24,417 nt of DNA from a virus, in the IMG/VR virus record IMGVR_UViG_3300011994_000005, positions 4,225-28,641 of that record; one strand, 5' to 3'. Under the pieces are notes generated by a model. That model did no database searches and was not told the DNA's origin. It saw only the letters and a list, made by a program, of their open reading frames with translations. Position numbers and translations under genes: made by a program. Each line of letters begins with the position of its first letter. The first letter of the stretch is position 1. Positions 7,065-15,089 of the stretch are shown here, one piece after another.

Positions 7065-8621
7065 TTACTTGCCTCTATTATCATTTGCTCCAGAAGACTT
7101 AGTTTCTAATCCCTTGTCTGTTAAATCTTTAGTCTTTTTACCTGGATTGCCACCAGTATCACTTAACCCACCAGTATAAGCACTAGCAAGGGGAAGTAGC
7201 GTTGAAACAATATCTTCACCATTTTCAAATGCCATCATTGAATCAAAATCTTGTGGGTTGATTCCTTGAAAACATGCAACTAAACGCTTACTATATCCAA
7301 GACTTGCAGCATTAAGAGCAGATGTATATAATTCATCTCTATTAAAGACACTTACATCTGGAAATATAATCTTGAATTTAAACTTACCACCTAACTTATT
7401 TAGTTGAAAATTAATCCACTTCTCAAATTGCCTTACACAGTGTTTTACAAACTCATAGTCTGTTTGAACGCTTAGATTTAATCCAATATTACCTCCATCA
7501 CTAGAGAATAATACCTCGCTAATACCTCCTGCTTTAAAGAAGTTAGATTCACCTAATCCAATTAAACTATCTTTTGTTTGTGCTTGTTTATCAAAAGATA
7601 TAGATGCCATTTCCATAGGAGTCGTTACTATCCCTACATTTGCTGGCATATTAGCTTTGGCATTATTATGAAACTCTTTAGCATCAGGTAAAGAAATTAG
7701 GAATTCTCCCTTTTTCTCTTTGCCCATCGGAATTCTTTGATAAACTAATTTCTGAATATCTAAAGTTAATTTATCTTTAATTAAATCCTTGTATGTATCA
7801 ATTTCTAAACAATCACCAAATATACCCATGAGTGGAGGAGTAATAATTCCAGTGCTACTATCAAATTTAAAAGCTACTGCATTTTCATCTAATACAACCC
7901 AATAATAACTTCCACTATTAACAGGTGATCCATTAATATCTGTTCGATCTCCAGCTTTAACTGCGTCATAATACTTTCTAAATTCTGGAGGAAATGTATC
8001 AATATTAACTAGAGGATTCAAAAAATACATAAAATTAAACGCATATTGAAATCCTATGTCTGTTTTAGAAACAAGTCTACACCATGCAGAAGGTAATCTT
8101 TGTAATGTAGTTGATGTATTAGAGGTTCTTTTATATCCGAAAAATATGTCTTCAAGAACAATTACTTGCATTATAGATAAGAATTCCTTTTTTATATCAA
8201 AGGAATTAAGCCAGTCATAAGCTTTTGTTTTAGCTTTTTTAAATACAGTAGATTTAACATCGGATTCAGATATATTATAAGGAATAATCATATGGTCTAG
8301 TGTACAAATGGAAGATAGATAATACACAATTCTTTTAAAGAATGAGCTTGTATTATACAAATACATTGCAACTTCTCTTAATTGTTTCTCACTATTCGCA
8401 GGGTTTTCTGTCCATTTAATAATATCTGATTTTTTATATTTATAACTTGATGTTGTTTGTTGTTTTAGAAGTTCATTCATCCATAAGGGATTATTATTTA
8501 TATTATTCCCAACTGCTTGACTAAATTTTCTTAAATCTTCTGGGTCTAATTCTTGTGGTGGTGTGGAATTGTTAGATGGGGGAGACGTAAATGTTCTGTT
8601 TTTTTTTCTGCGTCTTGACAA
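7065..8621 (-). CDS. Portal protein
   Basis: Forms the dodecameric DNA gate at one head vertex and docks the terminase. An in-frame ATG exists at 8639, but its next codons (AAA GGA GGT) are the ribosome binding site for a TTG at 8621, 7 nt downstream of AGGAGG. I therefore start at that TTG (518 aa, LSRRRKKNRTF). The N-terminus is basic and disordered. Then come YLYNTSSFFKRIVYYLSS and AYDWLNSFDIKKEFLSIM, a wing-like middle, and toward the C-terminus FVKHCVRQFEKWINFQLNK, the helical stem/crown pattern common to such portals. A Gly/Asn/Lys-rich tail closes it. It lies directly downstream of the large terminase, the canonical position. Confidence 0.85.
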   Translation of the reverse strand: MSRRRKKNRTFTSPPSNNSTPPQELDPEDLRKFSQAVGNNINNNPLWMNELLKQQTTSSYKYKKSDIIKWTENPANSEKQLREVAMYLYNTSSFFKRIVYYLSSICTLDHMIIPYNISESDVKSTVFKKAKTKAYDWLNSFDIKKEFLSIMQVIVLEDIFFGYKRTSNTSTTLQRLPSAWCRLVSKTDIGFQYAFNFMYFLNPLVNIDTFPPEFRKYYDAVKAGDRTDINGSPVNSGSYYWVVLDENAVAFKFDSSTGIITPPLMGIFGDCLEIDTYKDLIKDKLTLDIQKLVYQRIPMGKEKKGEFLISLPDAKEFHNNAKANMPANVGIVTTPMEMASISFDKQAQTKDSLIGLGESNFFKAGGISEVLFSSDGGNIGLNLSVQTDYEFVKHCVRQFEKWINFQLNKLGGKFKFKIIFPDVSVFNRDELYTSALNAASLGYSKRLVACFQGINPQDFDSMMAFENGEDIVSTLLPLASAYTGGLSDTGGNPGKKTKDLTDKGLETKSSGANDNRGK

Positions 8622-8648
8622 TTTGCAACCTCCTTTCATTGAGGGGTG

Positions 8649-10406
8649 TTAATTGAAGAATAAGTATTGAATTGGGTTTTCAGTTACTTCTTCTTGTTTT
8701 TTATCTTCATATACTTTAAGATAGTATAAAAGATAGACAACTGCCGAAAAAATATCTTTATCTGTCTTTCTTACAACTTGTTCTACTGTTAATTTACCAC
8801 CTGATTTTTGCACAAGTTTTAAGTTTGCAATTTGGTCAATTAATTGGTCTGTTTGAAAATGAGCAGCTTTAATTTGTACAATCTCTTTTTCGTTTTTAAT
8901 CTTATCTGGGATATCAACCATCTTACTAGGTACTAATAATTTCAACCTTCCACTTTCAACAAAATCAATAAAATTAGTCATAATATCTGTTTGAATACCT
9001 TGCGCTTTTATGCCAAATATCTTTTTAGGTGATATTTCATTCTGTGGTATCTCGTCAGTATTAATTGTGTCCCAACTCTCATACGGGTCATCAAATAGGG
9101 GGTCTGATGTCTCTTTCATTAGTTCTTCGCAAACCCCTTGGCCTACACCATTTGTATCAACTACACTGACATTTGCGGAATAATTTTTATCTATTCTTTT
9201 AATTATCATAGCTTGGTCATTGAAATTTGTGCCATTGTTAGGAAGAACTATATTGCAAATTACTACGGATTTTATTGTGCCATTGCTATTTCTTTCTACT
9301 TCCCCAACAACAAATGCAGACTTATTATTATTTTGAGTTTGACTTCGTGCTATGTCACAACCTAAATAATACTCTCTGTTTTTACGTGGATGTATTGACG
9401 CAATTGGTACAGTCCTTAATTCTAGAAGTTTATTGATACTAACTAATGCACCGTCAGTAGCTCCAACCCATCTACTCTCATAGTTTCTTGCGAATGATAC
9501 TGCTGAAGTCGTAGGGTCATTTTTCTTTGCTAATATCTGAGATCGAGTTTCACCACGACCAAAATGACAAGGTAATTCCCAACTTGCACCAATTACAATT
9601 TTACCTTTTAGCTCAGCCATATCATCAATCATACCCAAGCTTCTTATAAACTCATCGCTTCCACGATATCCACTAGTAGTTAAAAAGTTAATCATACCAT
9701 TCAATTCGTATGGATTAATTGTGCTTAAATCTCCAATAGTCCTTCTAGGAACATTTACAACAGGCTCTAATGAATCTTTAAAAAGTTCATTATTTAAGAG
9801 GGCACTTTCCTCAATATTCAACCTTCTCTTACGTTGCCCCTTACTAGATTGGCTATTAGCAAGGATAGAATAAGCTCCTCCAGATGTAAAAATTACTTCT
9901 ACACTGTCATTGGCAAAACTTGCTCTAGATACTTCATTTTTCATCAATGGGAAAAACTTCATTATTTCATTATGTTTTTCTTCCGATATAGAAGAAGCAT
10001 TTTCTTTAGTTTGAGCAGACATTGAAATAGTAATATCAGGAAAGAATATACAAGTATGGTATATACTCATTATCTCTAATAGTGTTTTACCAAATCCACG
10101 AGGGAATACAGCATATGTACTTAAAAATCTACTCATACATCTTAAAAACACCCGTTGGTCTAAATCTAATCTCATTCCACCCTTTGGGGGAGTAATTAAA
10201 TCAAACCAAAGATCAGGGAACCACTTACTCCATTGAATAAACTCAATCCAATTATCTATATTATCCTCAAAAGACAATGCTTTATTGGTATCTGTCTGGA
10301 CTGCACTTAAAAAATCTGGATTATAAATGTCTGTCCTTGAAGACTCATGATTAAACTTAAAGTTATCTTTTTGAAAAACTTTAGCCATCATTATCATCTG
10401 CTTCAT
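8649..10406 (-). CDS. terL: Terminase large subunit (packaging ATPase/nuclease)
   Basis: A 585-aa DNA-packaging motor. The ATPase domain has Walker A FPRGFGKT at ~101-108 and a Walker B-type LNIEES at ~196-201, with Glu where Asp is usual. The nuclease domain has acidic residues in YLGCDIARS (D351), SVVDTNGVGQG (D417) and KTDKDIFSA (D551), the spacing expected of the RNase H-like fold. The start is ambiguous: ATGs at 10406, 10397, 10391 and 10388 all lack a strong ribosome binding site. The last (MAKVFQKDN) overlaps the end of the upstream gene by a few bases and may be the real start through translational coupling. It would remove six residues and nothing functional. Confidence 0.93.
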   Translation of the reverse strand: MKQMIMMAKVFQKDNFKFNHESSRTDIYNPDFLSAVQTDTNKALSFEDNIDNWIEFIQWSKWFPDLWFDLITPPKGGMRLDLDQRVFLRCMSRFLSTYAVFPRGFGKTLLEIMSIYHTCIFFPDITISMSAQTKENASSISEEKHNEIMKFFPLMKNEVSRASFANDSVEVIFTSGGAYSILANSQSSKGQRKRRLNIEESALLNNELFKDSLEPVVNVPRRTIGDLSTINPYELNGMINFLTTSGYRGSDEFIRSLGMIDDMAELKGKIVIGASWELPCHFGRGETRSQILAKKNDPTTSAVSFARNYESRWVGATDGALVSINKLLELRTVPIASIHPRKNREYYLGCDIARSQTQNNNKSAFVVGEVERNSNGTIKSVVICNIVLPNNGTNFNDQAMIIKRIDKNYSANVSVVDTNGVGQGVCEELMKETSDPLFDDPYESWDTINTDEIPQNEISPKKIFGIKAQGIQTDIMTNFIDFVESGRLKLLVPSKMVDIPDKIKNEKEIVQIKAAHFQTDQLIDQIANLKLVQKSGGKLTVEQVVRKTDKDIFSAVVYLLYYLKVYEDKKQEEVTENPIQYLFFN

Positions 10407-11373
10407 TTAAATCATTATCTACCATACCACTCTCGTATTGTTCTCTTCTTTCTTCATAAAACTTGTATATTTCTTTATAGTCACAAGCAGGTAGTCCTTT
10501 TAAATCTCTTACATAGTTGATGTTACACCACAGAACAACATCTGGCTTATCTTTAGGTCTTTCTGTGAATCTAGGAAGAATATTTTGCAATTCCCCTTTA
10601 GGTGTTTCCTCAACCATTCTAGCCATTTGACCAAAAGTATCCATGCCTCCAGATAAATCCGATTTACTCATCTGACTAGGATTCAATTTTCCTGCTGTTG
10701 CAGCGTCTTTTGCCATGGAAGCCCATTCTTTAGCTTCTTTAAAGTTACCAGTTGATTTTGCTAAAGTTTCTTTTACTCTATTAACACAATATTCTCTGAA
10801 AAATTCATCATGGAGAGTAGTTAATACCTTTACGCTAGGTTTAAGTTGTTGATACTTTCTTTCAAATAGGTAATACTCTTCATCAGGATAACCAAATCCA
10901 TATTTATCTTGTAACATCTCTAAGTCAAATTTATCATTATCTTGTGTGTTATGCTTTGCACCCGTATCTGGTTCCTGTTTACTATATTGATCAAGAAAAA
11001 CAGAGTCTCCCCATGTTAGTGTTTTATATTGTGGCAAAGAACATATATTCTTAAAATAAATTCCTATTACATCCGTCCCCATTGCCGAACCATCTGATTG
11101 TTTATATGAAGAAGTAATAACGTCATATAAAAAAGGTTTATCAACTTCTTCTAGCACTTTTTTAAATTTATCCATATCTATGTTACCCTTTTCATCAGTT
11201 GACATATCTTTTAAACATACTTTACAATAAGGAACTTTACCCGTACCAATATGAAAAACACTTTTGGACGTATAAAACTCAACAGGTTTTTTTATCTTAC
11301 TGCAAATCATACATGTTATATTAGGGAGACTAGCTTTTTTTATAGTAACTGTTTTATTTTGACGTACCGCCAT
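10381..11373 (-). CDS. Putative terminase small subunit with N-terminal zinc finger
   Basis: 330 aa from the ATG at 11373, which has AAAAGGA about 10 nt upstream; an in-frame GTG at 11382 is too close to that site. A CxxC...CxxC zinc-binding pattern lies at C21, C24, C50 and C53 (CMICSKIKKP and YCKVCLKDM). Then comes a helical middle with VDKPFLYDVITSSYKQ and a C-terminal acidic tail. It overlaps the start of terL, the place of small terminase subunits. Proteins with this zinc-finger start before terL in Firmicutes phages have been annotated as small terminases (memory). I see no clear helix-turn-helix, so the call rests mostly on position. Confidence 0.65.
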   Translation of the reverse strand: MAVRQNKTVTIKKASLPNITCMICSKIKKPVEFYTSKSVFHIGTGKVPYCKVCLKDMSTDEKGNIDMDKFKKVLEEVDKPFLYDVITSSYKQSDGSAMGTDVIGIYFKNICSLPQYKTLTWGDSVFLDQYSKQEPDTGAKHNTQDNDKFDLEMLQDKYGFGYPDEEYYLFERKYQQLKPSVKVLTTLHDEFFREYCVNRVKETLAKSTGNFKEAKEWASMAKDAATAGKLNPSQMSKSDLSGGMDTFGQMARMVEETPKGELQNILPRFTERPKDKPDVVLWCNINYVRDLKGLPACDYKEIYKFYEERREQYESGMVDNDLNEADDNDG

Positions 11374-11411
11374 ATTTCTCACATCCTTTTATTCCGTTTA
11401 TAGACATAATG

Positions 11412-11441
11412 AAATCCTCCATCAAATAAGATGAAGGATTT
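11412..11441 (-). terminator. Hairpin downstream of the Cys-rich gene
   Basis: AAATCCTCCATC at 11412-11423 and GATGAAGGATTT at 11430-11441 pair over 12 positions around a 6-nt loop. On the minus-strand transcript the one mismatch becomes a U-G pair. Only a short UUU precedes CAUUAU after the stem. It lies 14 nt after the 132-aa gene stop and ahead of the terminase genes. Outer TTTATAG/CTATAAA arms (11397-11403 and 11449-11455) could extend it. It could be a terminator or an mRNA 3' stabiliser. Confidence 0.55.
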
Positions 11442-11455
11442 TAAACGCCTATAAA

Positions 11456-11854
11456 TTAATCTTCTAAAAACTCTCGCATTTCTGCTTTAGCTTCCTGCAT
11501 ACCTAATTCTTTAAATCTATAAGCAATCTCAATGATATTATCCGCACACTCATCAATATCACATTCAAAAAGCGAACTTAAACAACCGTTGATTAATTCT
11601 TGCTCACGTTCTTGAGAACATTCATGGCAAAAACATTCTTCCTCAATATCTTCTTCTGGTTCACATTCATCACAATGGCATTCGCAACAGTCATCACAAT
11701 TACAGGCAATTACTCCCTCTTCGTTATCATGCTGTTCATGTTCTAATTCCATACAATAAGTTTCCATATCAACTGTATCACCATCAATTGCAAACGTCTG
11801 ATACCACTGTTGTTCTATTTTATCCCATGCTGTTTCTGATTTAAATACACGCAT
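11456..11854 (-). CDS. Acidic, extremely Cys-rich protein (metal-binding candidate)
   Basis: A 132-aa, strongly acidic protein. Ten cysteines lie within residues 51-79: CNCDDCCECHCDEC, then an acidic linker, then CFCHEC. More Cys are at 34, 91, 98 and 103. The flanks look folded: an N-terminal ETAWDKIEQQWYQTF segment and a C-terminal amphipathic helix IIEIAYRFKELGMQEAKAEM. The pattern is not a standard zinc ribbon and is closer in density to a metallothionein-type cluster. The start has a strong AAAGGTGG site. It lies between the ClpP-like gene and the terminase genes. The function is unknown; binding of zinc or another soft metal is an inference from Cys spacing. Confidence 0.75.
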   Translation of the reverse strand: MRVFKSETAWDKIEQQWYQTFAIDGDTVDMETYCMELEHEQHDNEEGVIACNCDDCCECHCDECEPEEDIEEECFCHECSQEREQELINGCLSSLFECDIDECADNIIEIAYRFKELGMQEAKAEMREFLED

Positions 11855-11906
11855 TAATATTTATCCACCTTTATTGTTTATTTTAATGTAAATATTACTG
11901 TTAAAT

Positions 11907-12506
11907 CTACAGAATCTCATCTACTAAGCCAAACTCCAACATCTCTTCACTTGTCATGTACCACTCATATCTGGACATTTTCTCATATTGTTCTTCAGTT
12001 ATTTTTGTATGAGAAAGAATATATGATTTAATTTTTCCTTCGTATTTCTCACTAAATTTAAAATAATCCTTAACCTGTGTAGTAGTACCTTCTAAATATG
12101 TACTTCCACTATGAATTAATGCTGTAGTGAAGTAATGACATTTTACAGTTACATTTGGGTTATTAAATCCAGCCATAATTATTAGACTTCCCATACTATA
12201 TGCATAAGCCATTACAGTAATTGTTGTTTTTGTTTTAAGCTTAGAAATTAAATCACACAAGAATAATCCATTATGAACTTCTCCACCTACGCTGTTGAGA
12301 AGAATATTAATTTCTTTCCCACTACCGTCATTATCCATTTCCATTAAAGGCAAGCAAACACATTCAATTACTGTATCTGATATTCCTTCATTGATGATAA
12401 TAGTTCTTTTATTAAGATTCCTAAAATATTGAAACATTACCAGATCAGCACTTTCACTCAATTGTGCAACAAGTTCATTAATATCAAGAGCACCCATTTC
12501 AGCCAT
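11907..12506 (-). CDS. ClpP-like serine protease
   Basis: 199 aa, the usual ClpP length. The core is recognisable: INILLNSVGGEVHNGLFLCD, then AYSMGSLIIMAG with the nucleophile at S104, LIHSG with H132, and the terminal MTSEEMLEFGLVDEIL. The third triad residue, Asp in host ClpP (the RD.F/WMSAEEA region), appears as E181 in SRYEWYMTSEEM. Phage ClpP-like enzymes often process head proteins, but here a separate prohead protease lies in the head cluster, so another substrate is possible. The ATG has a GAGG site. The gene follows the phosphoesterase gene by 30 nt and probably shares its transcript. Confidence 0.85.
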   Translation of the reverse strand: MAEMGALDINELVAQLSESADLVMFQYFRNLNKRTIIINEGISDTVIECVCLPLMEMDNDGSGKEINILLNSVGGEVHNGLFLCDLISKLKTKTTITVMAYAYSMGSLIIMAGFNNPNVTVKCHYFTTALIHSGSTYLEGTTTQVKDYFKFSEKYEGKIKSYILSHTKITEEQYEKMSRYEWYMTSEEMLEFGLVDEIL

Positions 12507-12536
12507 AATTAAATCCTCACTCTATATTTAAATTTT

Positions 12537-13844
12537 TTAATTTAATTCAATAACTGTATTCAAAATGTCAGTGATACCTAATTTACTATCTACAATAAAA
12601 CTTTGGTTCTTCTTTTCAGTTTGAACATAACCTTTATCATTGCTCCACCTTGAAAATCCAGAAATAGTAGGCAATCTCAATATCTCTAAATATCCGTGTT
12701 TCTCATATACCATACTCTGATGTAAATGAGCTAACATAAGCACAATATGTTCACAATTACTCCACATACTTTTTGCTTCAGTAGTAATAGTTTGTAACGC
12801 ATCTTTTACCTTCATATCATGAGATAACGCAATCAACATTTTACCAAAATTATAATACTTTCTTGGCAATGGACTTGCATCTATATGTACATTGTTATCT
12901 TTTCTATACCATGCTTCAATTGTATTCATTACTCCGAACATTGTATGTAGATCGTGATTAGAGGGCACTAGAACAGCGTCTACTGGTGCAATCAGAGTTA
13001 ACATATCAATTGCTCTAACAATTAATTCTGTAGCTTTATCCACTGCTTTAAACCATGAAGCACTATTATCTTGTGGAGTCCCATGAGTAGTAGTACCACT
13101 TAAATTGTCTGCATTCACGAAGTCGTTCCCAACCACAAATAAAACTTTCTCAAAAGATTCATTCTTAACTCTATCTATTACATCATTAACTACATGAAGG
13201 AATAATTCTTCTGCAATCTCTAGATTATATTCATTTCCTGTAGATAATTTATCCGACAATAGATTTAAGTGAAGATCAGCAATTGGCAAAACTAATAATT
13301 TACCATTCTGTTTATATTGTAGAGGTTTTATATCAATTTTATTATTTATATCTGTTTTTAAACTAGCAAATATCTTTTTAGCGTCTTCTTCACTCCAAGA
13401 ATATGCCATTTTAGGCTTTACTGCAATTTTAGAAGAGTAAAGAGTTTTAATTCCATCTTCTTTAGTATTAACATTCCAAATACTATTTTTTGCTGAAGTT
13501 AGTTCCCATGATTGAGGACTGTACTCATGAGAATTTAGAATGAAATTTATATCTTTAGATTCTTCATTTGACATTGCAATAAGTTTGTCAGAAGTTTGAC
13601 TTCCATCATTTTTCAACTCTGTAGTTGATTTATATTGAGGAGTAACTACTTCTGGTTGTACCTCAATGTTATCTACAATAACTTTTTGCTCTTGAACATT
13701 ACCATTTGCTTTTCTATATTTTTTAAACTTACTACGAAGTGCTTCTCCTGAAATGAAATCATTCTCATCAGCCAATTCATCCCAAGATTTATTCAAAACC
13801 TTATTATATTTTTTGTAACAGATTTCTATTAACTTGCTATCCAT
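12537..13844 (-). CDS. Calcineurin-like metallophosphoesterase with N-terminal helical domain
   Basis: A 435-aa protein. Residues ~1-48 are helical and basic (LNKSWDELADENDF, then LRSKFKKYRKANG), resembling a small helix-turn-helix. Residues ~183-375 carry the metallophosphoesterase signature: IADLHL (D190, H192), VVGNDF (G239-N240-D241), VPSNHDLH (N296, H297), ALSHDM (H342) and LAHLHQ (H373, H375). These ligate the two-metal centre that hydrolyses phosphoesters, as in Mre11-type nucleases and phosphatases. The substrate here is unknown. A phosphoesterase gene lies in the comparable region of SPbeta, as far as I recall. ATG with GAGGTT upstream. Confidence 0.88.
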   Translation of the reverse strand: MDSKLIEICYKKYNKVLNKSWDELADENDFISGEALRSKFKKYRKANGNVQEQKVIVDNIEVQPEVVTPQYKSTTELKNDGSQTSDKLIAMSNEESKDINFILNSHEYSPQSWELTSAKNSIWNVNTKEDGIKTLYSSKIAVKPKMAYSWSEEDAKKIFASLKTDINNKIDIKPLQYKQNGKLLVLPIADLHLNLLSDKLSTGNEYNLEIAEELFLHVVNDVIDRVKNESFEKVLFVVGNDFVNADNLSGTTTHGTPQDNSASWFKAVDKATELIVRAIDMLTLIAPVDAVLVPSNHDLHTMFGVMNTIEAWYRKDNNVHIDASPLPRKYYNFGKMLIALSHDMKVKDALQTITTEAKSMWSNCEHIVLMLAHLHQSMVYEKHGYLEILRLPTISGFSRWSNDKGYVQTEKKNQSFIVDSKLGITDILNTVIELN

Positions 13845-13910
13845 TTATAACCTCATTACAATTATTTTTCAATTTTAACAAATCCCATCGACCAATAGGA
13901 TTATATGTAC

Positions 13911-14042
13911 TTAAATTTCGTTCCAGTAACTACAATCACAACATATATTTATTACTTTGTCACAATAGAATTTCAGGAAGTATCTATGTTTACCACAACA
14001 TGGGCAAGTAGTATCTGTATCTTCAATATTTAGTTTTTCCAT
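13911..14042 (-). CDS. 43-aa zinc-ribbon protein
   Basis: A longer open frame reaches to 14105, but the ATG at 14042 has a perfect AAGGAGG 8 nt upstream, and the longer version would run into the tRNA-Thr gene (14084-14159). From 14042 the protein is 43 aa, starting MEKLNIEDTDTTCPCCGKHR and ending NICCDCSYWNEI. The CPCC and CCDC pairs, about 20 residues apart, make a four-Cys zinc ribbon. The function is unknown; small ribbons of this kind often bind nucleic acid or partner proteins. Confidence 0.7.
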   Translation of the reverse strand: MEKLNIEDTDTTCPCCGKHRYFLKFYCDKVINICCDCSYWNEI

Positions 14043-14083
14043 GATATGATCCTCCTTATTATAAGAGAATATTATATTTTTTA

Positions 14084-14159
14084 TGGAGCCGAATTTCGGA
14101 TTCAAACCGAAGACCTACAGGTTACAAATCTGTTGCTCTATCAACTGAGCTAATTCGGC
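14084..14159 (-). tRNA. tRNA-Thr (anticodon UGU)
   Basis: Folds as a full cloverleaf with encoded CCA. The acceptor stem GCCGAAT/ATTCGGC is perfect; the D stem is GCTC/GAGC; the anticodon loop is TTTGTAA (anticodon TGT, reads ACN); the T stem is TTCGG/CCGAA. The anticodon stem ACAGA/CCTGT has one A-C mismatch next to the loop. The D-loop has GA instead of G18-G19, and the T-loop is TTTGAAT instead of TTCGAAT, so the 19-56 tertiary pair would be A-U rather than G-C. The discriminator base is U. Confidence 0.9.
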
Positions 14160-14162
14160 ATT

Positions 14163-14237
14163 TGGCTGAGAGGGGAGTATTCGAAACTCCGACATCCTGA
14201 TTAACAGTCAGGCGTTCTACCACTGAACTACCCCTCA
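14163..14237 (-). tRNA. tRNA-Asn (anticodon GUU)
   Basis: A full cloverleaf with encoded CCA and G73. The acceptor stem TGAGGGG/CCTCTCA contains one G-U pair; the D arm is TTC/GAA; the anticodon stem is CCTGA/TCAGG around CTGTTAA (anticodon GTT); the T arm is GGAGT/ACTCC with a normal TTCGAAT loop. It lies 3 nt upstream (in transcription) of the tRNA-Thr gene, so both are probably cut from one transcript. Confidence 0.93.
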
Positions 14238-14243
14238 ATGTTC

Positions 14244-14681
14244 TTAACTAACTTTTGTTAATTGACTTAACTGTTTTCTATGTTTACTTCTGCATTGTCT
14301 GCAAAAACTTTCACATCCATTTGCCTTACTACTATTTTTAGAAAACATATTTATTGGTAGCATCTCATTACATTTTCGACATAGTGTTTTTCCATCTATT
14401 ACTGGGATACTATGTTTTGCATTAGCTTTGCAAACAGCCTGATACCACTCTGTATATTTCTCTGGACTCATATCTTTAGGATTATATGTATTCCCATGTA
14501 GTAAGTTATGCTCTTTAGATGTCATCATTTGAAGGTTTTCTAATTTATTATTACGCTTGTTTTCATCTATGTGATGAATAATATATCCTTTAGGAATTTC
14601 ACCATTTGTTTGCTCCCATACAAATCTATGCTCATCAATCTTTTTCCCGTTAACTTTTCTAGCCAAATAGTTATAGCTCAA
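14244..14681 (-). CDS. HNH homing endonuclease with C-terminal zinc finger
   Basis: A 145-aa protein. Residues ~18-62 form an HNH nuclease: EHRFVWEQTNGEIPKGY, then HHIDENKRNNKLENL and KEHNLLH (H36/H37, N45 and H58/H62 the likely active-site residues). A CRKC...CESFCRQC finger (C101, C104, C127, C130) follows, probably for DNA contact. The first well-placed start is TTG at 14681 with AGAGAGG 11 nt upstream; an in-frame ATA directly precedes it. It ends 7 nt before the tRNA pair. Free-standing HNH genes are mobile and common next to phage tRNAs; no intron boundaries are visible here. Confidence 0.88.
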   Translation of the reverse strand: MSYNYLARKVNGKKIDEHRFVWEQTNGEIPKGYIIHHIDENKRNNKLENLQMMTSKEHNLLHGNTYNPKDMSPEKYTEWYQAVCKANAKHSIPVIDGKTLCRKCNEMLPINMFSKNSSKANGCESFCRQCRSKHRKQLSQLTKVS

Positions 14682-14721
14682 TATTAAAACATCCTCTCTT
14701 TCTTAAAATTGGGTATAAGAA

Positions 14722-14762
14722 AAAGAAGGACTTATTGCTGTCTCACGACATGAGCCTTCTTT
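14722..14762 (-). terminator. Hairpin with U-rich tail ahead of the HNH gene (terminator or attenuator)
   Basis: On the minus-strand transcript AAAGAAGG (14762-14755) pairs with CCTTCTTT (14729-14722) and is followed by TTCTTA, like an intrinsic terminator. The 25-nt interior can form a second small stem, CTCA(T)/(G)TGAG. One interior strand (GCTCAT, 14755-14750) can instead pair with ATGAGC just upstream, which would break the terminator. See the adjoining pseudoknot entry. Confidence 0.5.
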
Positions 14763-14772
14763 GTTAATATAG

Positions 14773-14807
14773 TGCTCATTTTTATCTAGGTTGTATGAGC
14801 AAACCTA
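14773..14807 (-). promoter_or_regulatory. Possible pseudoknot that could control the adjacent terminator
   Basis: In the minus-strand RNA, TAGGTT (14807-14802) and AACCTA (14792-14787) form a 6-bp stem with loop TGCTCATAC. Seven loop bases (TGCTCAT) are exactly complementary to ATGAGCA at 14779-14773, so an H-type pseudoknot is possible. The same ATGAGC can alternatively pair with GCTCAT inside the next hairpin. The mutually exclusive pairings look like an attenuator. No known riboswitch class is recognised. Confidence 0.4.
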
Positions 14808-14864
14808 TTTAGTATAGTAGGAGAGAGAATAATTCAAATAATAGATTTATCCCTCCAAAAAATC

Positions 14865-15023
14865 TTATTCAACTTCTACTGTTTCATCTAATAAAAATGC
14901 AACACATTTATCAATAGTCATCTCAAGAGGATTTCCTTTTACGGATTCAAGTTTGTCTAATTTATCCTCAAAAATACATGTTCCACGCTTAATACATACC
15001 GGACAAATTTCATTGATAATCAT
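14865..15023 (-). CDS. 52-aa Cys-containing protein
   Basis: Starts at the ATG at 15023 with AAGGTGG about 10 nt upstream and ends at TAA 14867-14865. It begins MIINEICPVCIKRGTC and then becomes acidic and helical (IFEDKLDKLESVKGNPLEMT), with another Cys in DKCVAFLLDE. The CPVC...C arrangement suggests a small metal site. The ribosome binding site, frame and composition make it a credible gene, though it is short. It lies between HU and the HNH gene, ahead of the possible attenuator. The function is unknown. Confidence 0.6.
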   Translation of the reverse strand: MIINEICPVCIKRGTCIFEDKLDKLESVKGNPLEMTIDKCVAFLLDETVEVE

Positions 15024-15089
15024 ATATATGTTAATCCACCTTATTATTTATTTTACTTGTGCATAAATACCTTTTGAGTATCTATGTTC

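Noticed and set aside
14042-14105. N-terminal extension of the 43-aa zinc-ribbon protein to 14105
   Set aside because: It would overlap the 3' end of the tRNA-Thr gene, and the perfect ribosome binding site belongs to the ATG at 14042.
14244-14864. Group I intron or HEARO-type RNA associated with the HNH gene
   Set aside because: No intron core (P3-P8) pairing, no split host gene around the HNH gene, and the HNH protein lacks a RuvC domain; a free-standing homing endonuclease is simpler.
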